Source of the DNA: Pseudomonas sp. MN1F
GTDB taxonomy: Bacteria; Pseudomonadota; Gammaproteobacteria; Pseudomonadales; Pseudomonadaceae
Direction: 5' to 3'
DNA: 64,000 nt
Assembly: GCF_009391885.1 (NCBI RefSeq)
Contig: NZ_VZII01000014.1
Location: 62,001 to 126,000, forward strand
Positions 1 to 7,645 of this stretch are shown piece after piece. The translations under genes and the position numbers were made by a program. Every line of letters begins with the position of its first letter. Position 1 is the first letter of the stretch. Under the pieces are notes generated by a model. That model made no database searches. It was not told the DNA's origin and saw nothing but the letters and a program-made list of their open reading frames with translations.

Positions 1-119
1 TCTACGACTATGGCTGGTTCACCGGGTCGCTGCTGGGCGGGGCGCTGTACTACGCCCTGGGCGGTATGGCGGTGCACGGGCCGGCGATCGCGCCAGTGCA
101 AACCAATAAAAATGCCTGA
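1..119 (+). CDS. NCS1-family nucleobase/hydantoin permease, C-terminal end (partial)
   Basis: Only the last 38 codons are in the window, in the frame starting at base 3 and ending at TGA 117-119. The tail begins YDYGWFTGSLLGG and contains a Gly/Ala-rich membrane segment, as at the end of NCS1 (nucleobase:cation symporter-1) carriers. The amidohydrolase gene starts 11 bases downstream, so the two are probably co-transcribed. That pairing is typical of pyrimidine or hydantoin salvage clusters, where the permease imports uracil, allantoin or hydantoin. The family call rests on a short tail plus context. The substrate cannot be read from this fragment. Confidence 0.6.
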   Translation, partial: YDYGWFTGSLLGGALYYALGGMAVHGPAIAPVQTNKNA

Positions 120-130
120 GGAGAAACACC

Positions 131-1414
131 ATGAGCCAATCCCAGCATGTCCTGAAATCCACCGAGCGCCACGTCGACAGCGCACGCCTGTGGCAATCGC
201 TGATGGAACTTGCCCGTCTCGGCGCCACCGCCAAGGGGGGCGTGTGCCGGCTGGCCCTGACCGACCTTGACCGCCAGGCTCGCGACCTGTTCGTCCAATG
301 GACCGAGGCTGCCGGTTGCAGCGTCAGCGTCGATGCGGTGGGCAACATCTTCGCCCGCCGCCCGGGGCGTAACCCCAAGTTGCCACCGGTGATGACCGGC
401 AGCCATATCGACACCCAGCCAACCGGCGGCAAGTTCGATGGCTGTTTCGGCGTGATGGCCGGGCTGGAAGTGCTGCGTACCCTCAACGACCTGGGCATCG
501 AGACCGAGGCCCCATTGGAAGTGGTGGTGTGGACCAACGAAGAAGGCTCGCGTTTTGCGCCCTGCATGATGGGGTCGGGTGTGTTCGCCGGCAAGTTCAC
601 CCTGGAAGAAACCCTGGCCAAGCGTGATGCCCAGGGCGTGTCGGTCGGCGAGGCGCTGAACGCCATCGGCTATGCCGGCCAGCGCGCGGTGCTCGGGCAC
701 CCGGTAGGCGCCTACTTCGAAGCGCATATCGAACAGGGGCCGATCCTTGAGGACCAGGCCAAGACCATCGGTGTGGTGCTCGGTGCCCTCGGGCAGAAGT
801 GGTTCGACCTGACCCTGCGCGGCGTCGAAGCCCACGCCGGGCCCACGCCGATGCACCTGCGCAAGGACGCCCTGGTGGGCGCCGCAGCCGTGGTCGAAGC
901 GGTCAACCGCACCGCCCATGCGCATCAGCCGCACGCCTGTGGCACGGTCGGTTGCCTGCAGGCCTACCCCGGCTCGCGCAACGTGATCCCGGGGGAGGTG
1001 CGCATGACCCTGGACTTCCGCCATCTGGAAGGCGACCAGCTGGATGCGATGATCGCCGAAGTGCGCGCGGTGATCGAGGCGACCTGTGCCAAGCATGGCT
1101 TGAGCCATGAACTGATCCCCACGGCAGACTTCCCGGCGCTGTACTTCGACCGCGGTTGCGTCGATGCCGTACGCCAGTCGGCGCAAGCACTGGGGTTGCC
1201 GCACATGGACATCGTCAGCGGGGCAGGGCATGACGCGATCTTCCTGGCCGAGTTGGGGCCGGCGGGGATGATCTTCGTGCCTTGCGAGAATGGCATCAGC
1301 CACAACGAGATCGAGAACGCCACGCCAGAAGACCTGGCGGCGGGTTGTGCCGTGTTGCTGCGGGCCATGCTGGCGGCGTCGGAGGCGATCGCCAGCGGGC
1401 GGCTGGCGGCATAG
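131..1414 (+). CDS. M20-family Zn-dependent amidohydrolase (N-carbamoyl-amino acid hydrolase / beta-ureidopropionase type)
   Basis: A 427-residue enzyme of the metallopeptidase M20 amidohydrolase group (beta-ureidopropionase, N-carbamoyl-L-amino-acid hydrolase, allantoate amidohydrolase). Metal-ligand motifs are visible: GSHIDTQPTGGKFDG (His92, Asp103), TNEEGSRF (Glu137/138), a His in AHIEQGP near residue 200, and GAGHDA near the C-terminus. The family removes a carbamoyl group from N-carbamoyl-beta-alanine or similar, releasing CO2 and ammonia. AGGAGA precedes the ATG at a suitable distance. It follows an NCS1 permease, which supports a last-step role in reductive pyrimidine degradation. Allantoate or N-carbamoyl-L-amino acid as substrate cannot be excluded. 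No signal peptide, so cytoplasmic. Confidence 0.85.
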   Translation: MSQSQHVLKSTERHVDSARLWQSLMELARLGATAKGGVCRLALTDLDRQARDLFVQWTEAAGCSVSVDAVGNIFARRPGRNPKLPPVMTGSHIDTQPTGGKFDGCFGVMAGLEVLRTLNDLGIETEAPLEVVVWTNEEGSRFAPCMMGSGVFAGKFTLEETLAKRDAQGVSVGEALNAIGYAGQRAVLGHPVGAYFEAHIEQGPILEDQAKTIGVVLGALGQKWFDLTLRGVEAHAGPTPMHLRKDALVGAAAVVEAVNRTAHAHQPHACGTVGCLQAYPGSRNVIPGEVRMTLDFRHLEGDQLDAMIAEVRAVIEATCAKHGLSHELIPTADFPALYFDRGCVDAVRQSAQALGLPHMDIVSGAGHDAIFLAELGPAGMIFVPCENGISHNEIENATPEDLAAGCAVLLRAMLAASEAIASGRLAA

Positions 1415-1425
1415 CAACGCTCTGA

Positions 1426-1448
1426 CCGGGGCCGCAAAGCGGCCCCGG
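1426..1448. terminator. GC-rich hairpin between convergent genes
   Basis: A perfect 10-bp stem (CCGGGGCCGC, loop AAA, GCGGCCCCGG) lies between the amidohydrolase stop and the convergent rnz stop. It has no T-run on either side, so it may be a REP-type hairpin acting as a transcription or mRNA-decay barrier rather than a classical terminator. A near copy with the same downstream bases (GGC.ATCTCAAG) follows cysG at 38877. Confidence 0.5.
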
Positions 1449-1453
1449 CGATC

Positions 1454-2416
1454 TCAAGACGAAACGGCCACCAGGCACCCATCACGCCCGATATGGTAAC
1501 GCTGCAGGTCCTGCGCCAAGGTCAGATGCCCGCTGTAGTGAGCCAACGCTTCATCACGCACATCATCGATGCACGGGCTGCGCTTAGGATCCCCCTGATA
1601 CCGCGCACTGAAATGCGTCAACACCAGATTACGCACCCCGGCCGCTTCAGCAAACTGCGCCACTGCCGCCGCCGTGCTGTGGCCAAACGTATTGCCACTG
1701 CGCTCGACGATGGGCTGGGTATAGGTTGCCTCATGCACCAGCACATCTGCGTCCCTGGCGGCCTCGGCAAGTAATTCCGGGTTGTCGTTATCGCCACAGA
1801 CGATCACCCGCCGCGGTGGTCGAGAGGCTTTCAGGTAGTCTCGCGGCTCAAGCTGCTGCCCGTCATGCTCGACCGCCAGGCCCTTGGCCAGGTCACCCCA
1901 CAACGGCCCACGCGGGATCCCTTCGGCCTCCAGCCGCTGAATATCCAGGCGTGGTTCAGGGTTCAGTTCGGTAAACACGAAGCCAACGCTCGGCACTCGG
2001 TGCGACAGCTGCACGGTACTGACCTGGATGTGCTCGCTGTGCCAGTGCCCCAGGTGCTCGACCGGCAACAGGCGCAGTTCGAACGGCAGGTAGGTTTCGC
2101 TCGCCGCCAGGCTCAGGCGCACCCAGTCCTGCAAGGCGGCGGGCAGGATCAGGTCCAGTGGTTCGCTGCGCCCACCCATCCCGGCACTGGCCAGCAGCCC
2201 CGGCAGGCCGAAGCAATGGTCGCCATGCACATGGGTGATGAAGATGCCGCGCAGGTCGCGTACCGACAGCGAACTGTGCAGCAGCTGGTGCTGGGTACCT
2301 TCGCCGCAATCGACCAGGTACCAGTGTTTGCCGCTGGCTTCGATGACGGCGGTGGCGCTGACATTACGGGCTTTGGTGGGCACCCCGGAGGAGGTGCCCA
2401 GAAACTGCAGGTCCAA
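1454..2416 (-). CDS. rnz: Ribonuclease Z (tRNA 3' processing endonuclease / ElaC-type phosphodiesterase)
   Basis: Metallo-beta-lactamase fold RNase Z of about 320 residues. The N-terminus reads [18 protein letters not shown], the zinc motif is [10 protein letters not shown], and later ligands sit in HEATYTQ, GHSTAA and LTHFSARY. It matures tRNA 3' ends or acts as a tRNA-processing exonuclease, cytoplasmically. I chose the TTG codon at 2416 because GGAG lies about 7 bases upstream and the family normally starts at this residue. An in-frame ATG at 2446 would add ten residues ([10 protein letters not shown]) that relatives lack. The gene is convergent with the upstream amidohydrolase and is followed, 30-60 bases upstream of its start, by the lipocalin gene on the same strand. 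Confidence 0.88.
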   Translation of the reverse strand: MDLQFLGTSSGVPTKARNVSATAVIEASGKHWYLVDCGEGTQHQLLHSSLSVRDLRGIFITHVHGDHCFGLPGLLASAGMGGRSEPLDLILPAALQDWVRLSLAASETYLPFELRLLPVEHLGHWHSEHIQVSTVQLSHRVPSVGFVFTELNPEPRLDIQRLEAEGIPRGPLWGDLAKGLAVEHDGQQLEPRDYLKASRPPRRVIVCGDNDNPELLAEAARDADVLVHEATYTQPIVERSGNTFGHSTAAAVAQFAEAAGVRNLVLTHFSARYQGDPKRSPCIDDVRDEALAHYSGHLTLAQDLQRYHIGRDGCLVAVSS

Positions 2417-2476
2417 TGTTTTGCTCCATGCGTGGGGGAGCCACACCTTAGACGGAATGCTGCAGGGCGTCGATGC

Positions 2477-3040
2477 TCAGGGCTCGGCAGGGGCGTCCTG
2501 ACGCCAGATCAGCTTGCTGGTGTCGTAGCCCTGCTTCTGGGCCAGCGCCAACAGCTGGTCGCGGGTCTGGTCGGTGATTGCCGGCGTGCGCGACAGCAGC
2601 CACAGGTATTCGCGGTTGGGGTGGCCGACCAGTGCCACGCGGTAGTCCTTGTCGTGGTACAGCACCCAGTACTCGCCCTTGGTCAGCCCCGGCGCCAGGC
2701 GGCTGAACCAGTTGTCGAAGCGCACCCAGAGCTTGTCGGTACGGCCCGGCACCTGGGCTTCGGCGATGCCGCGGGCTTCGTTCAATGCGCCGTCCTTTTC
2801 CTTGCAGCGGTTGGTCACGTCGATGCGGCCATCCTCGCGCAAACCGTAATGGGCTTCGGACTGCACGCAGTTGCGCTGGAAGAACATCGGCAGGCGCGCC
2901 AGCTCGTACCAGGTCCCCTGGTAGCGGTGCAGGTCGACCTGTTCGGTGGTCGGCGGGGTGTGGTGATCGTCGTTGGAACCGACGCAGCCCATCAGGGCCA
3001 GGGTCATGCAGGAAAGCATAAGGGCCTTGCGCATCGCCAT
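2477..3040 (-). CDS. blc: Outer-membrane lipocalin lipoprotein (Blc family)
   Basis: A 187-residue bacterial lipocalin. The signal peptide MAMRKALMLSCMTLALMGC ends in a lipobox (LMGC), so it is lipidated and, with no Asp at +2, probably sent to the outer membrane. The lipocalin signature YQGTWYELARLPMFFQ and the later NRCKEKDG, GEYWVLYHDKDYRVALVG and YLWLLSRTP blocks match Blc. The family binds lysophospholipids or fatty acids and is often stress-induced. The start at 3040 is preceded by AGGAGG at ideal spacing. The open frame runs 36 codons further upstream, but that part (Arg/Cys-rich) does not look like protein. It may share a transcript with rnz, which lies downstream on the same strand. 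Confidence 0.9.
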   Translation of the reverse strand: MAMRKALMLSCMTLALMGCVGSNDDHHTPPTTEQVDLHRYQGTWYELARLPMFFQRNCVQSEAHYGLREDGRIDVTNRCKEKDGALNEARGIAEAQVPGRTDKLWVRFDNWFSRLAPGLTKGEYWVLYHDKDYRVALVGHPNREYLWLLSRTPAITDQTRDQLLALAQKQGYDTSKLIWRQDAPAEP

Positions 3041-3144
3041 GGCAAACCTCCTGTCAGCGAGTGTGGGGCTTACTTTTGATTGGATGCGGGTAGGGTGTAA
3101 AAGTTGTATTGGTTCGCTTTGGCATTTGCAGCGCCTGTCAGCCC

Positions 3145-3780
3145 TCACCCATTCTCCGGCGGCAAATCAAACGATCCGGTCTCAACCTCACCCACCCGCA
3201 CATAGCGGGCAATGATCACACCCTTGGGTGTCACCTGAGAACGCTCCAGTTTGAAAACCCCAGGCGCCGCATCATCACCGAACAACCGCTTGCCATGCCC
3301 CAGCAACACAGGGTGAATGAGCAACTGAAGCTCATCGACCAGCCCGGCAGCAAGCAGTTGCTGCACCACATTTGCACTGCCCTGGGTCAGCAGATCGGCG
3401 CCGTCCTGCTGCTTCAAGGTACGTACTGCTGCAACAATATCCGCACCCAGTGCATGGCTGTTATGCCAACCAAGGCTGCTCGGCTCATGAGTAGCGACGT
3501 GCTTGGCCACGCTGTTGAACAGGTTGGCGATGGAGAAATCCTCGGTATCGTCCTTCACCTTCGGCCAATAGCCGGCAAAGATATCGTAGGTGCGCCTTCC
3601 CAGCAGCAATTCGAAAGGCTGGTTGAACAGTGCCTGCATGGCCTGGCCGAACACTTCCTCGGCATGGGGCACGAGCCAGCCGCCATAGGTGAAGCCGCCG
3701 CTGCTGTCTTCCTGTGGGCCGCCGGGGGCCTGCATGACGCCGTCGAGGCTGACGAAGGCGGCTACGATGAGTTTGCGCAT
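3145..3780 (-). CDS. DHFR-like / RibD C-terminal domain reductase (YyaP type)
   Basis: A 211-residue protein beginning MRKLIVAAFVSLDGVMQAPGG, the typical opening of single-domain RibD-C/dihydrofolate-reductase-like proteins. Other family blocks are LLLGRRTYDIFAGYWP and GADLLTQGSANVVQQLL (the nucleotide-binding loop). These proteins are predicted NADPH-dependent reductases, but for most the substrate is unknown. It has no signal peptide. GGAGA-like bases precede the ATG. It is divergent from the crotonase gene on its right and separated by about 105 bases from the lipocalin on its left. The family call is firm; the reaction is not known. Confidence 0.75.
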   Translation of the reverse strand: MRKLIVAAFVSLDGVMQAPGGPQEDSSGGFTYGGWLVPHAEEVFGQAMQALFNQPFELLLGRRTYDIFAGYWPKVKDDTEDFSIANLFNSVAKHVATHEPSSLGWHNSHALGADIVAAVRTLKQQDGADLLTQGSANVVQQLLAAGLVDELQLLIHPVLLGHGKRLFGDDAAPGVFKLERSQVTPKGVIIARYVRVGEVETGSFDLPPENG

Positions 3781-3942
3781 GACGGCTCTCCTGAAAGGCC
3801 TGTCGGGGTTGATGATTCACCTATGGTCGAACGGCACGCGGCCATTTCGACAGGGCATGCAGTCCCGTTTTTGGCACAAGCACGGTCACCTGCCTGGGTT
3901 ACCATCCACGCCGTGAACCCTATCTCCACAGGAGTGCCGCCC

Positions 3943-4755
3943 GTGACCGAATACACCGCGTTCAAGGTCGAACTGACCGACAACATCGCCCATGTACAGA
4001 TCAACCGCCCGGAAAAGATCAACGCGATGAACGCGGCCTTCTGGGCGGAAATCGTCGACATCTTCCAGTGGATCGATGACACCGATGCCGTGCGTGCAGT
4101 GGTGATCAGCGGTGCCGGCAAGCATTTTTCCGCCGGTATCGACCTGATGATGCTGGCGTCGCTGGCCGGGCAGATGGGCAAGGACGTTGGCCGCAATGCC
4201 CGCTTCCTGCGCAAGACCATCCAGCGCCTGCAGGCGTCGTTCAATGCCGTGGACAACTGCCGCAAGCCGGTGCTGGCGGCGGTGCAGGGTTATTGCATTG
4301 GCGGTGCGATCGACCTGATCTCTGCCTGCGACATGCGCTACTGCAGCCGCGATGCGCAATTCTCGATCAAGGAAATCGACATGGGCATGGCCGCCGATGT
4401 CGGCACCTTGCAACGTTTGCCACGCATCATCGGCGACGGCATCATGCGTGAGCTGGCCTTCACCGGGCGCAATGTGGACGCCGACGAGGCGCTGCGCATC
4501 GGCCTGGTCAACCGGGTCTATGATGATCAGGCCGCGCTGCTCGACGGGGTCTTTGCCATTGCCCGCGAGATTGCCGCAAAATCGCCGATCGCTGTGGCCG
4601 GCACCAAGGAGATGCTCAGCTACATGCGTGACCATCGCATCGACGATGGCCTGGATTACATCGCCACCTGGAACGCCGCGATGCTGCAGTCCGAAGACCT
4701 GCGCGTGGCCGTGGCGGCGCACATGAGCAAACAGAAACCGACGTTCGCCGACTGA
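3943..4755 (+). CDS. Crotonase-family delta(3,5)-delta(2,4)-dienoyl-CoA isomerase-like enzyme
   Basis: A 270-residue crotonase-fold protein. It is closer to eukaryotic ECH1 dienoyl-CoA isomerase than to ordinary enoyl-CoA hydratase: it carries AGKHFSAGIDLMMLAS (oxyanion-hole loop), CIGGAIDL and IKEIDMGMAADVGTLQ. The three acidic residues that in rat ECH1 are Asp176, Glu196 and Asp204 line up with Asp124, Glu144 and Asp152. The expected role is moving double bonds during beta-oxidation of unsaturated fatty acids with odd-numbered double bonds. I chose the GTG at 3943, with AGGAG at 3930-3934 upstream. The open frame extends back over the divergent DHFR-like gene, but that part is not family-like. 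nudC follows after 36 bases. Confidence 0.8.
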   Translation: MTEYTAFKVELTDNIAHVQINRPEKINAMNAAFWAEIVDIFQWIDDTDAVRAVVISGAGKHFSAGIDLMMLASLAGQMGKDVGRNARFLRKTIQRLQASFNAVDNCRKPVLAAVQGYCIGGAIDLISACDMRYCSRDAQFSIKEIDMGMAADVGTLQRLPRIIGDGIMRELAFTGRNVDADEALRIGLVNRVYDDQAALLDGVFAIAREIAAKSPIAVAGTKEMLSYMRDHRIDDGLDYIATWNAAMLQSEDLRVAVAAHMSKQKPTFAD

Positions 4756-4791
4756 CCGGGCCGGGGGACGCGCAGTAAAGGAACCCCCGAC

Positions 4792-5622
4792 ATGTCAGTT
4801 CGCTGGACTACCGCAGTACTCGACCCACAGCTCACCGGGGGGCTGGCCGTGGCCCGCAGCCCGGAAGGGTTCCTGGTGGACGCCAACGGCGCGCTGTTCC
4901 CTCGCGACTGGCTCAAGCGCCAGGACCTGGACGTGCTGGGCGAGCACGGCATCGGCCATTTCGACGGCGAGCCGGTATTCCTGCTGGAGCTGCGCAGCGC
5001 GACCGAGGTACCGGGTTGCAGCTGGCGTGGCCTGCGTGCATTCATGCTGGAGGGTGACTTCGACATCTACAAAGTGCTCGGTTATGCCGCGCAGATCGGC
5101 ACCTGGGCGCGCGAGCACCGTTTCTGCGGCAGCTGCGGCCAGGCAATGACGCAGATTCGCTGGGAGCGGGCGATGTACTGCCAGCCCTGCGACCTGCGCA
5201 GCTACCCGCGCATTTCGCCGAGCATGATCGTGCTGGTGACCCGGGGCGACGAGATCCTGCTGGCCCGTTCGCCGCGCTTCGTCACGGGTGTATACAGCAC
5301 CCTGGCGGGCTTTGCCGAGCCGGGCGAATCCGCTGAAGACTGCCTGGTACGCGAAGTGCGCGAAGAGGTGGCGGTGGAGGTGCGCAACATCCAGTACGTC
5401 GGCAGCCAGTGCTGGCCGTTCCCGCACTCGATGATGCTGGGCTTCCATGCCGAATATGCCGGGGGCGAGATCGTCATGCAGCCGGACGAGATCGAGGATG
5501 CCAAGTGGTTCAGCGTCCATGACCTGCCGCCGCTGCCGGCTGGGCGCTCTATCGCCCGTTACCTGATCGACTTGTACGTGGCCAGGCGGCTGGGCAGTGA
5601 CATCCCTGCTTTCCCGTCCTAG
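4792..5622 (+). CDS. nudC: NADH pyrophosphatase / RNA NAD-decapping hydrolase NudC
   Basis: A 276-residue NudC-type Nudix hydrolase that splits NAD(H) to NMN(H) and AMP and removes NAD caps from RNA. The zinc ribbon cysteines are Cys112, Cys115, Cys130 and Cys133. The Nudix box is [20 protein letters not shown] (about 173-192). The family motif SQPWPFPxS appears here as SQCWPFPHS (206-214). AAAGGA lies upstream of the ATG. The last eight codons (encoding SDIPAFPS and the stop) lie inside the left arm of a long inverted repeat (5593-5750), so the C-terminal tail may have been set or changed by that element. Confidence 0.93.
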   Translation: MSVRWTTAVLDPQLTGGLAVARSPEGFLVDANGALFPRDWLKRQDLDVLGEHGIGHFDGEPVFLLELRSATEVPGCSWRGLRAFMLEGDFDIYKVLGYAAQIGTWAREHRFCGSCGQAMTQIRWERAMYCQPCDLRSYPRISPSMIVLVTRGDEILLARSPRFVTGVYSTLAGFAEPGESAEDCLVREVREEVAVEVRNIQYVGSQCWPFPHSMMLGFHAEYAGGEIVMQPDEIEDAKWFSVHDLPPLPAGRSIARYLIDLYVARRLGSDIPAFPS

Positions 5623-5750
5623 CTGCAGTGAGAAATGACCACCGACTAGGCGCAGGATGCAGGCAATGGTCATTCCATTGCCAAATCCTGCAACGACGGC
5701 GGAGGACATTTCTCGCGCAGATAGGGCGGGAAAGCAGGGGTGTCATTGCC
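5593..5750. repeat. Long near-perfect inverted repeat spanning the nudC 3' end
   Basis: Two arms of about 75 bases pair around a centre near 5671 (TCATT). The outer arm 5593-5643 pairs with 5701-5750, sharing blocks such as CCCTGCTTTCCCG and GAGAAATG on the complementary strand. The inner arms share GCAGGAT and GGCAATGG. Only scattered mismatches and single-base indels interrupt the match. The left arm includes the final codons and stop of nudC. The right arm ends just past the convergent permease stop at 5753. It could be a bidirectional terminator, but it is far longer than needed and has no T-run. An inverted duplication or a MITE-like element is possible. Confidence 0.75.
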
Positions 5751-5752
5751 CA

Positions 5753-6532
5753 TCAGGCCTGCCCGAACCAGTGCTGCCACGCTAGGCGTACGGTCAACGC
5801 CAGCACCACGGTGATGAACACCGGGCGGATGAACTTGCTGCCGCCACTTATCGCCGTGCGTGCGCCGAAGAAGGCGCCGACCATCACCGACAGGCCCATG
5901 CACAGGCCGACGATGTAGTCCACCTGCCCGGAAATGATGAACACCGTCAGCGCCGCGATGTTGCTGACGAAGTTCATGCTGCGCGCCACGCCGCTGGCGC
6001 GGACCAGGTCGATGGGGTAGAGCAGCAGTGTGCTCACGGTCCAGAACGCCCCGGTGCCGGGGCCGGCCACGCCGTCGTAGAAACCCAGGGTGAAGCCTTG
6101 GGGAAACTGCCATTTCTTCTTGATTGGTGCATCGGCATCCAGCGGTGCCTTGGGCGTGCCGCCGAACAGCAGGTAGATGCCGCAGGCGAAGACGATCACT
6201 GGCAGCATCTTGTTCAGCCACTCGGCTGGCATGTAGTGGGCCACCACCGCGCCGATCGAGGCACCGAGCAGCGTCGCGAGCAGGGCCGGGCGCCATTGCG
6301 CCGGGTGGAACAGCTTGCGCTTGTAGTAGGTGAAGCCGGCGGTGGCCGAGCCGAAGGTCGAGCTGAGTTTGTTGGTGCCCAGCACCAGGTGCGGCGGCAT
6401 GCCGGCGGTGAGCAGTGCCGGGGTGGTCAGCAGGCCGCCGCCGCCGGCGATGGCATCGATGAAGCCGGCGACAAAGGCGACCAGGGCGAGGATCAGCAGG
6501 GTGAGCGGTTCTACGGTGAGTTCGAAGGGCAT
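5753..6532 (-). CDS. TauE/SafE (TSUP) family membrane permease, YfcA-like
   Basis: A 259-residue polytopic membrane protein of the TSUP family (sulfite exporter TauE/SafE, YfcA). The N-terminal half has LVAFVAGFIDAIAGGGGLLT and GTNKLSSTFGSATAGFTYYK. The C-terminal half repeats the pattern in FYDGVAGPGTGAFW. Roughly seven to eight hydrophobic segments are visible. The family moves sulfur-containing anions or organic acids across the inner membrane; the substrate here is unknown. I chose the ATG at 6532 (MPFELTVEPLTLL). The upstream extension in the same frame is translated REP sequence (6617-6676) and is not credible. The gene is convergent with nudC across the inverted repeat. Confidence 0.85.
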   Translation of the reverse strand: MPFELTVEPLTLLILALVAFVAGFIDAIAGGGGLLTTPALLTAGMPPHLVLGTNKLSSTFGSATAGFTYYKRKLFHPAQWRPALLATLLGASIGAVVAHYMPAEWLNKMLPVIVFACGIYLLFGGTPKAPLDADAPIKKKWQFPQGFTLGFYDGVAGPGTGAFWTVSTLLLYPIDLVRASGVARSMNFVSNIAALTVFIISGQVDYIVGLCMGLSVMVGAFFGARTAISGGSKFIRPVFITVVLALTVRLAWQHWFGQA

Positions 6533-6616
6533 GGTGGCTGGCAGGCAGAGGGTAGGGCGTGCGGCAAAAGGCCGCGCTAGAAGGGGGACATGGTAATCCT
6601 GGGCGCAAACGGTTGC

Positions 6617-6676
6617 CAGTGCCGGCCTCTGCGGGCTTGTCGAGGCGTCGAACCGCCGCGAAGAGGCCGGTACAGC
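6617..6676. repeat. REP element pair
   Basis: GTGCCGGCCTCTGCGGG on the left is complementary to CCGCGAAGAGGCCGGTAC on the right, with a linker containing TCGAGGCGTCGAACCGCC. This is the P. putida-type REP module in inverted orientation. It sits between the TSUP gene's upstream end and the 3' end of the hydrolase gene. Confidence 0.7.
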
Positions 6677-6684
6677 AATCCCCA

Positions 6685-7515
6685 TCAACTCTGGATGAAC
6701 GCCAGCAGATCCGCATTGATCACATCTGCATGCGTGGTCGGCATGCCATGCGGGTATCCCTTGTAGGTCTTCAAGGTGCCATTGGGCAGCAACTTGGCCG
6801 ACAGCGGACCGGAGTTCTCGTAGGGTACGATCTGGTCATCATCGCCATGCATCACCAGCACGGGCTGTTTGATGCCTTTGAGATCCTCGGTGAAATCGGT
6901 CTGCGAAAACGCCACGATGCCGTCGTAATGTGCTTTGGCGCTACCGATCATGCCCTGGCGCCACCAGTTGCCAATGATACCTTCCGACGCCTCTACGCCC
7001 GGCCGGTTGTAGCCATAGAACGGCCCTGTCGGCACATCGCGATAGAACTGCGCACGGTTGCTGGCGACCTGGGCCTGGAAGCCGTCGAACACCGACTTGG
7101 GCAGGCCGCCGGGGTTGGCCGGTGTCTGCACCATCAGCGGCGGCACGGCGGCGATCAGCACGGCTTTGGCGACCGGGTCACCAGGGTGCCGAGCCATGTA
7201 GCGCACCACTTCGCCGCCTCCGGTGGAGTGGCCGACATGCACCGCGCCCTGGGTGCCGAGGTGGGCGACCACGGCTGCCACATCGTCGGCATAGTGGTCC
7301 ATGTCGTGGCCGTCCCACACCTGGCTGGAGCGCCCGTGGCCGCGGCGGTCATGGGCGACCACGCGAAAGCCCTTGGCGAGGAAGAACAGCATCTGCGCGT
7401 CCCAGTCGTCGGCGCTGAGCGGCCAGCCGTGGTGGAAGTGGATGACCGGCGCGTCGCGCGGGCCCCAATCCTTGTAGAAAATCTGAACGCCATCCTTCGT
7501 GGTTACGTAGCTCAT
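6685..7515 (-). CDS. Alpha/beta hydrolase (non-heme chloroperoxidase / arylesterase group)
   Basis: A 276-residue hydrolase beginning MSYVTTKDGVQIFYKDWG, with FHHGWPLSADDWD (oxyanion region), AHDRRGHGRSSQ and the nucleophile elbow VGHSTGGGEVVRY. The acid is in VMHGDDDQIVPYE and the catalytic His in GYPHGMPTTH. The length and sequence fit the cofactor-free haloperoxidase/arylesterase family. Members hydrolyse esters and, with peracids, show haloperoxidase activity in vitro; the natural substrate is unknown. It has no signal peptide and is cytoplasmic. GGAGA lies upstream of the ATG. A REP hairpin (7604-7635) separates it from the glutamine synthetase-like gene. Confidence 0.85.
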   Translation of the reverse strand: MSYVTTKDGVQIFYKDWGPRDAPVIHFHHGWPLSADDWDAQMLFFLAKGFRVVAHDRRGHGRSSQVWDGHDMDHYADDVAAVVAHLGTQGAVHVGHSTGGGEVVRYMARHPGDPVAKAVLIAAVPPLMVQTPANPGGLPKSVFDGFQAQVASNRAQFYRDVPTGPFYGYNRPGVEASEGIIGNWWRQGMIGSAKAHYDGIVAFSQTDFTEDLKGIKQPVLVMHGDDDQIVPYENSGPLSAKLLPNGTLKTYKGYPHGMPTTHADVINADLLAFIQS

Positions 7516-7603
7516 GGTCGTGTCTCCTCAGTGCACGAACCGAAGTGAGCTATTGAGAATAGGAGGGATTGCGCACGGCATTGGAATTTGTGGTGGCGGT
7601 ACC

Positions 7604-7635
7604 GGCTTCTTCGCGGGTAAACCCGCGAAGAAGCC
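7604..7635. repeat. REP hairpin
   Basis: A perfect 15-bp stem (GGCTTCTTCGCGGGT, loop AA, ACCCGCGAAGAAGCC). The core TTCGCGGGTAAACCCGCGAA is the P. putida REP core, seen again at 16250. It lies just downstream of the glutamine synthetase-like gene (minus strand) and may stabilise or terminate that transcript. Confidence 0.8.
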
Positions 7636-7645
7636 AAAATCTATG

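Noticed and set aside
5402..5428. NudC motif SQCWPF instead of SQPWPF as a functional oddity
   Set aside because: From memory Pseudomonas NudC proteins generally have Cys here, so it is likely a genus trait rather than a mutation.
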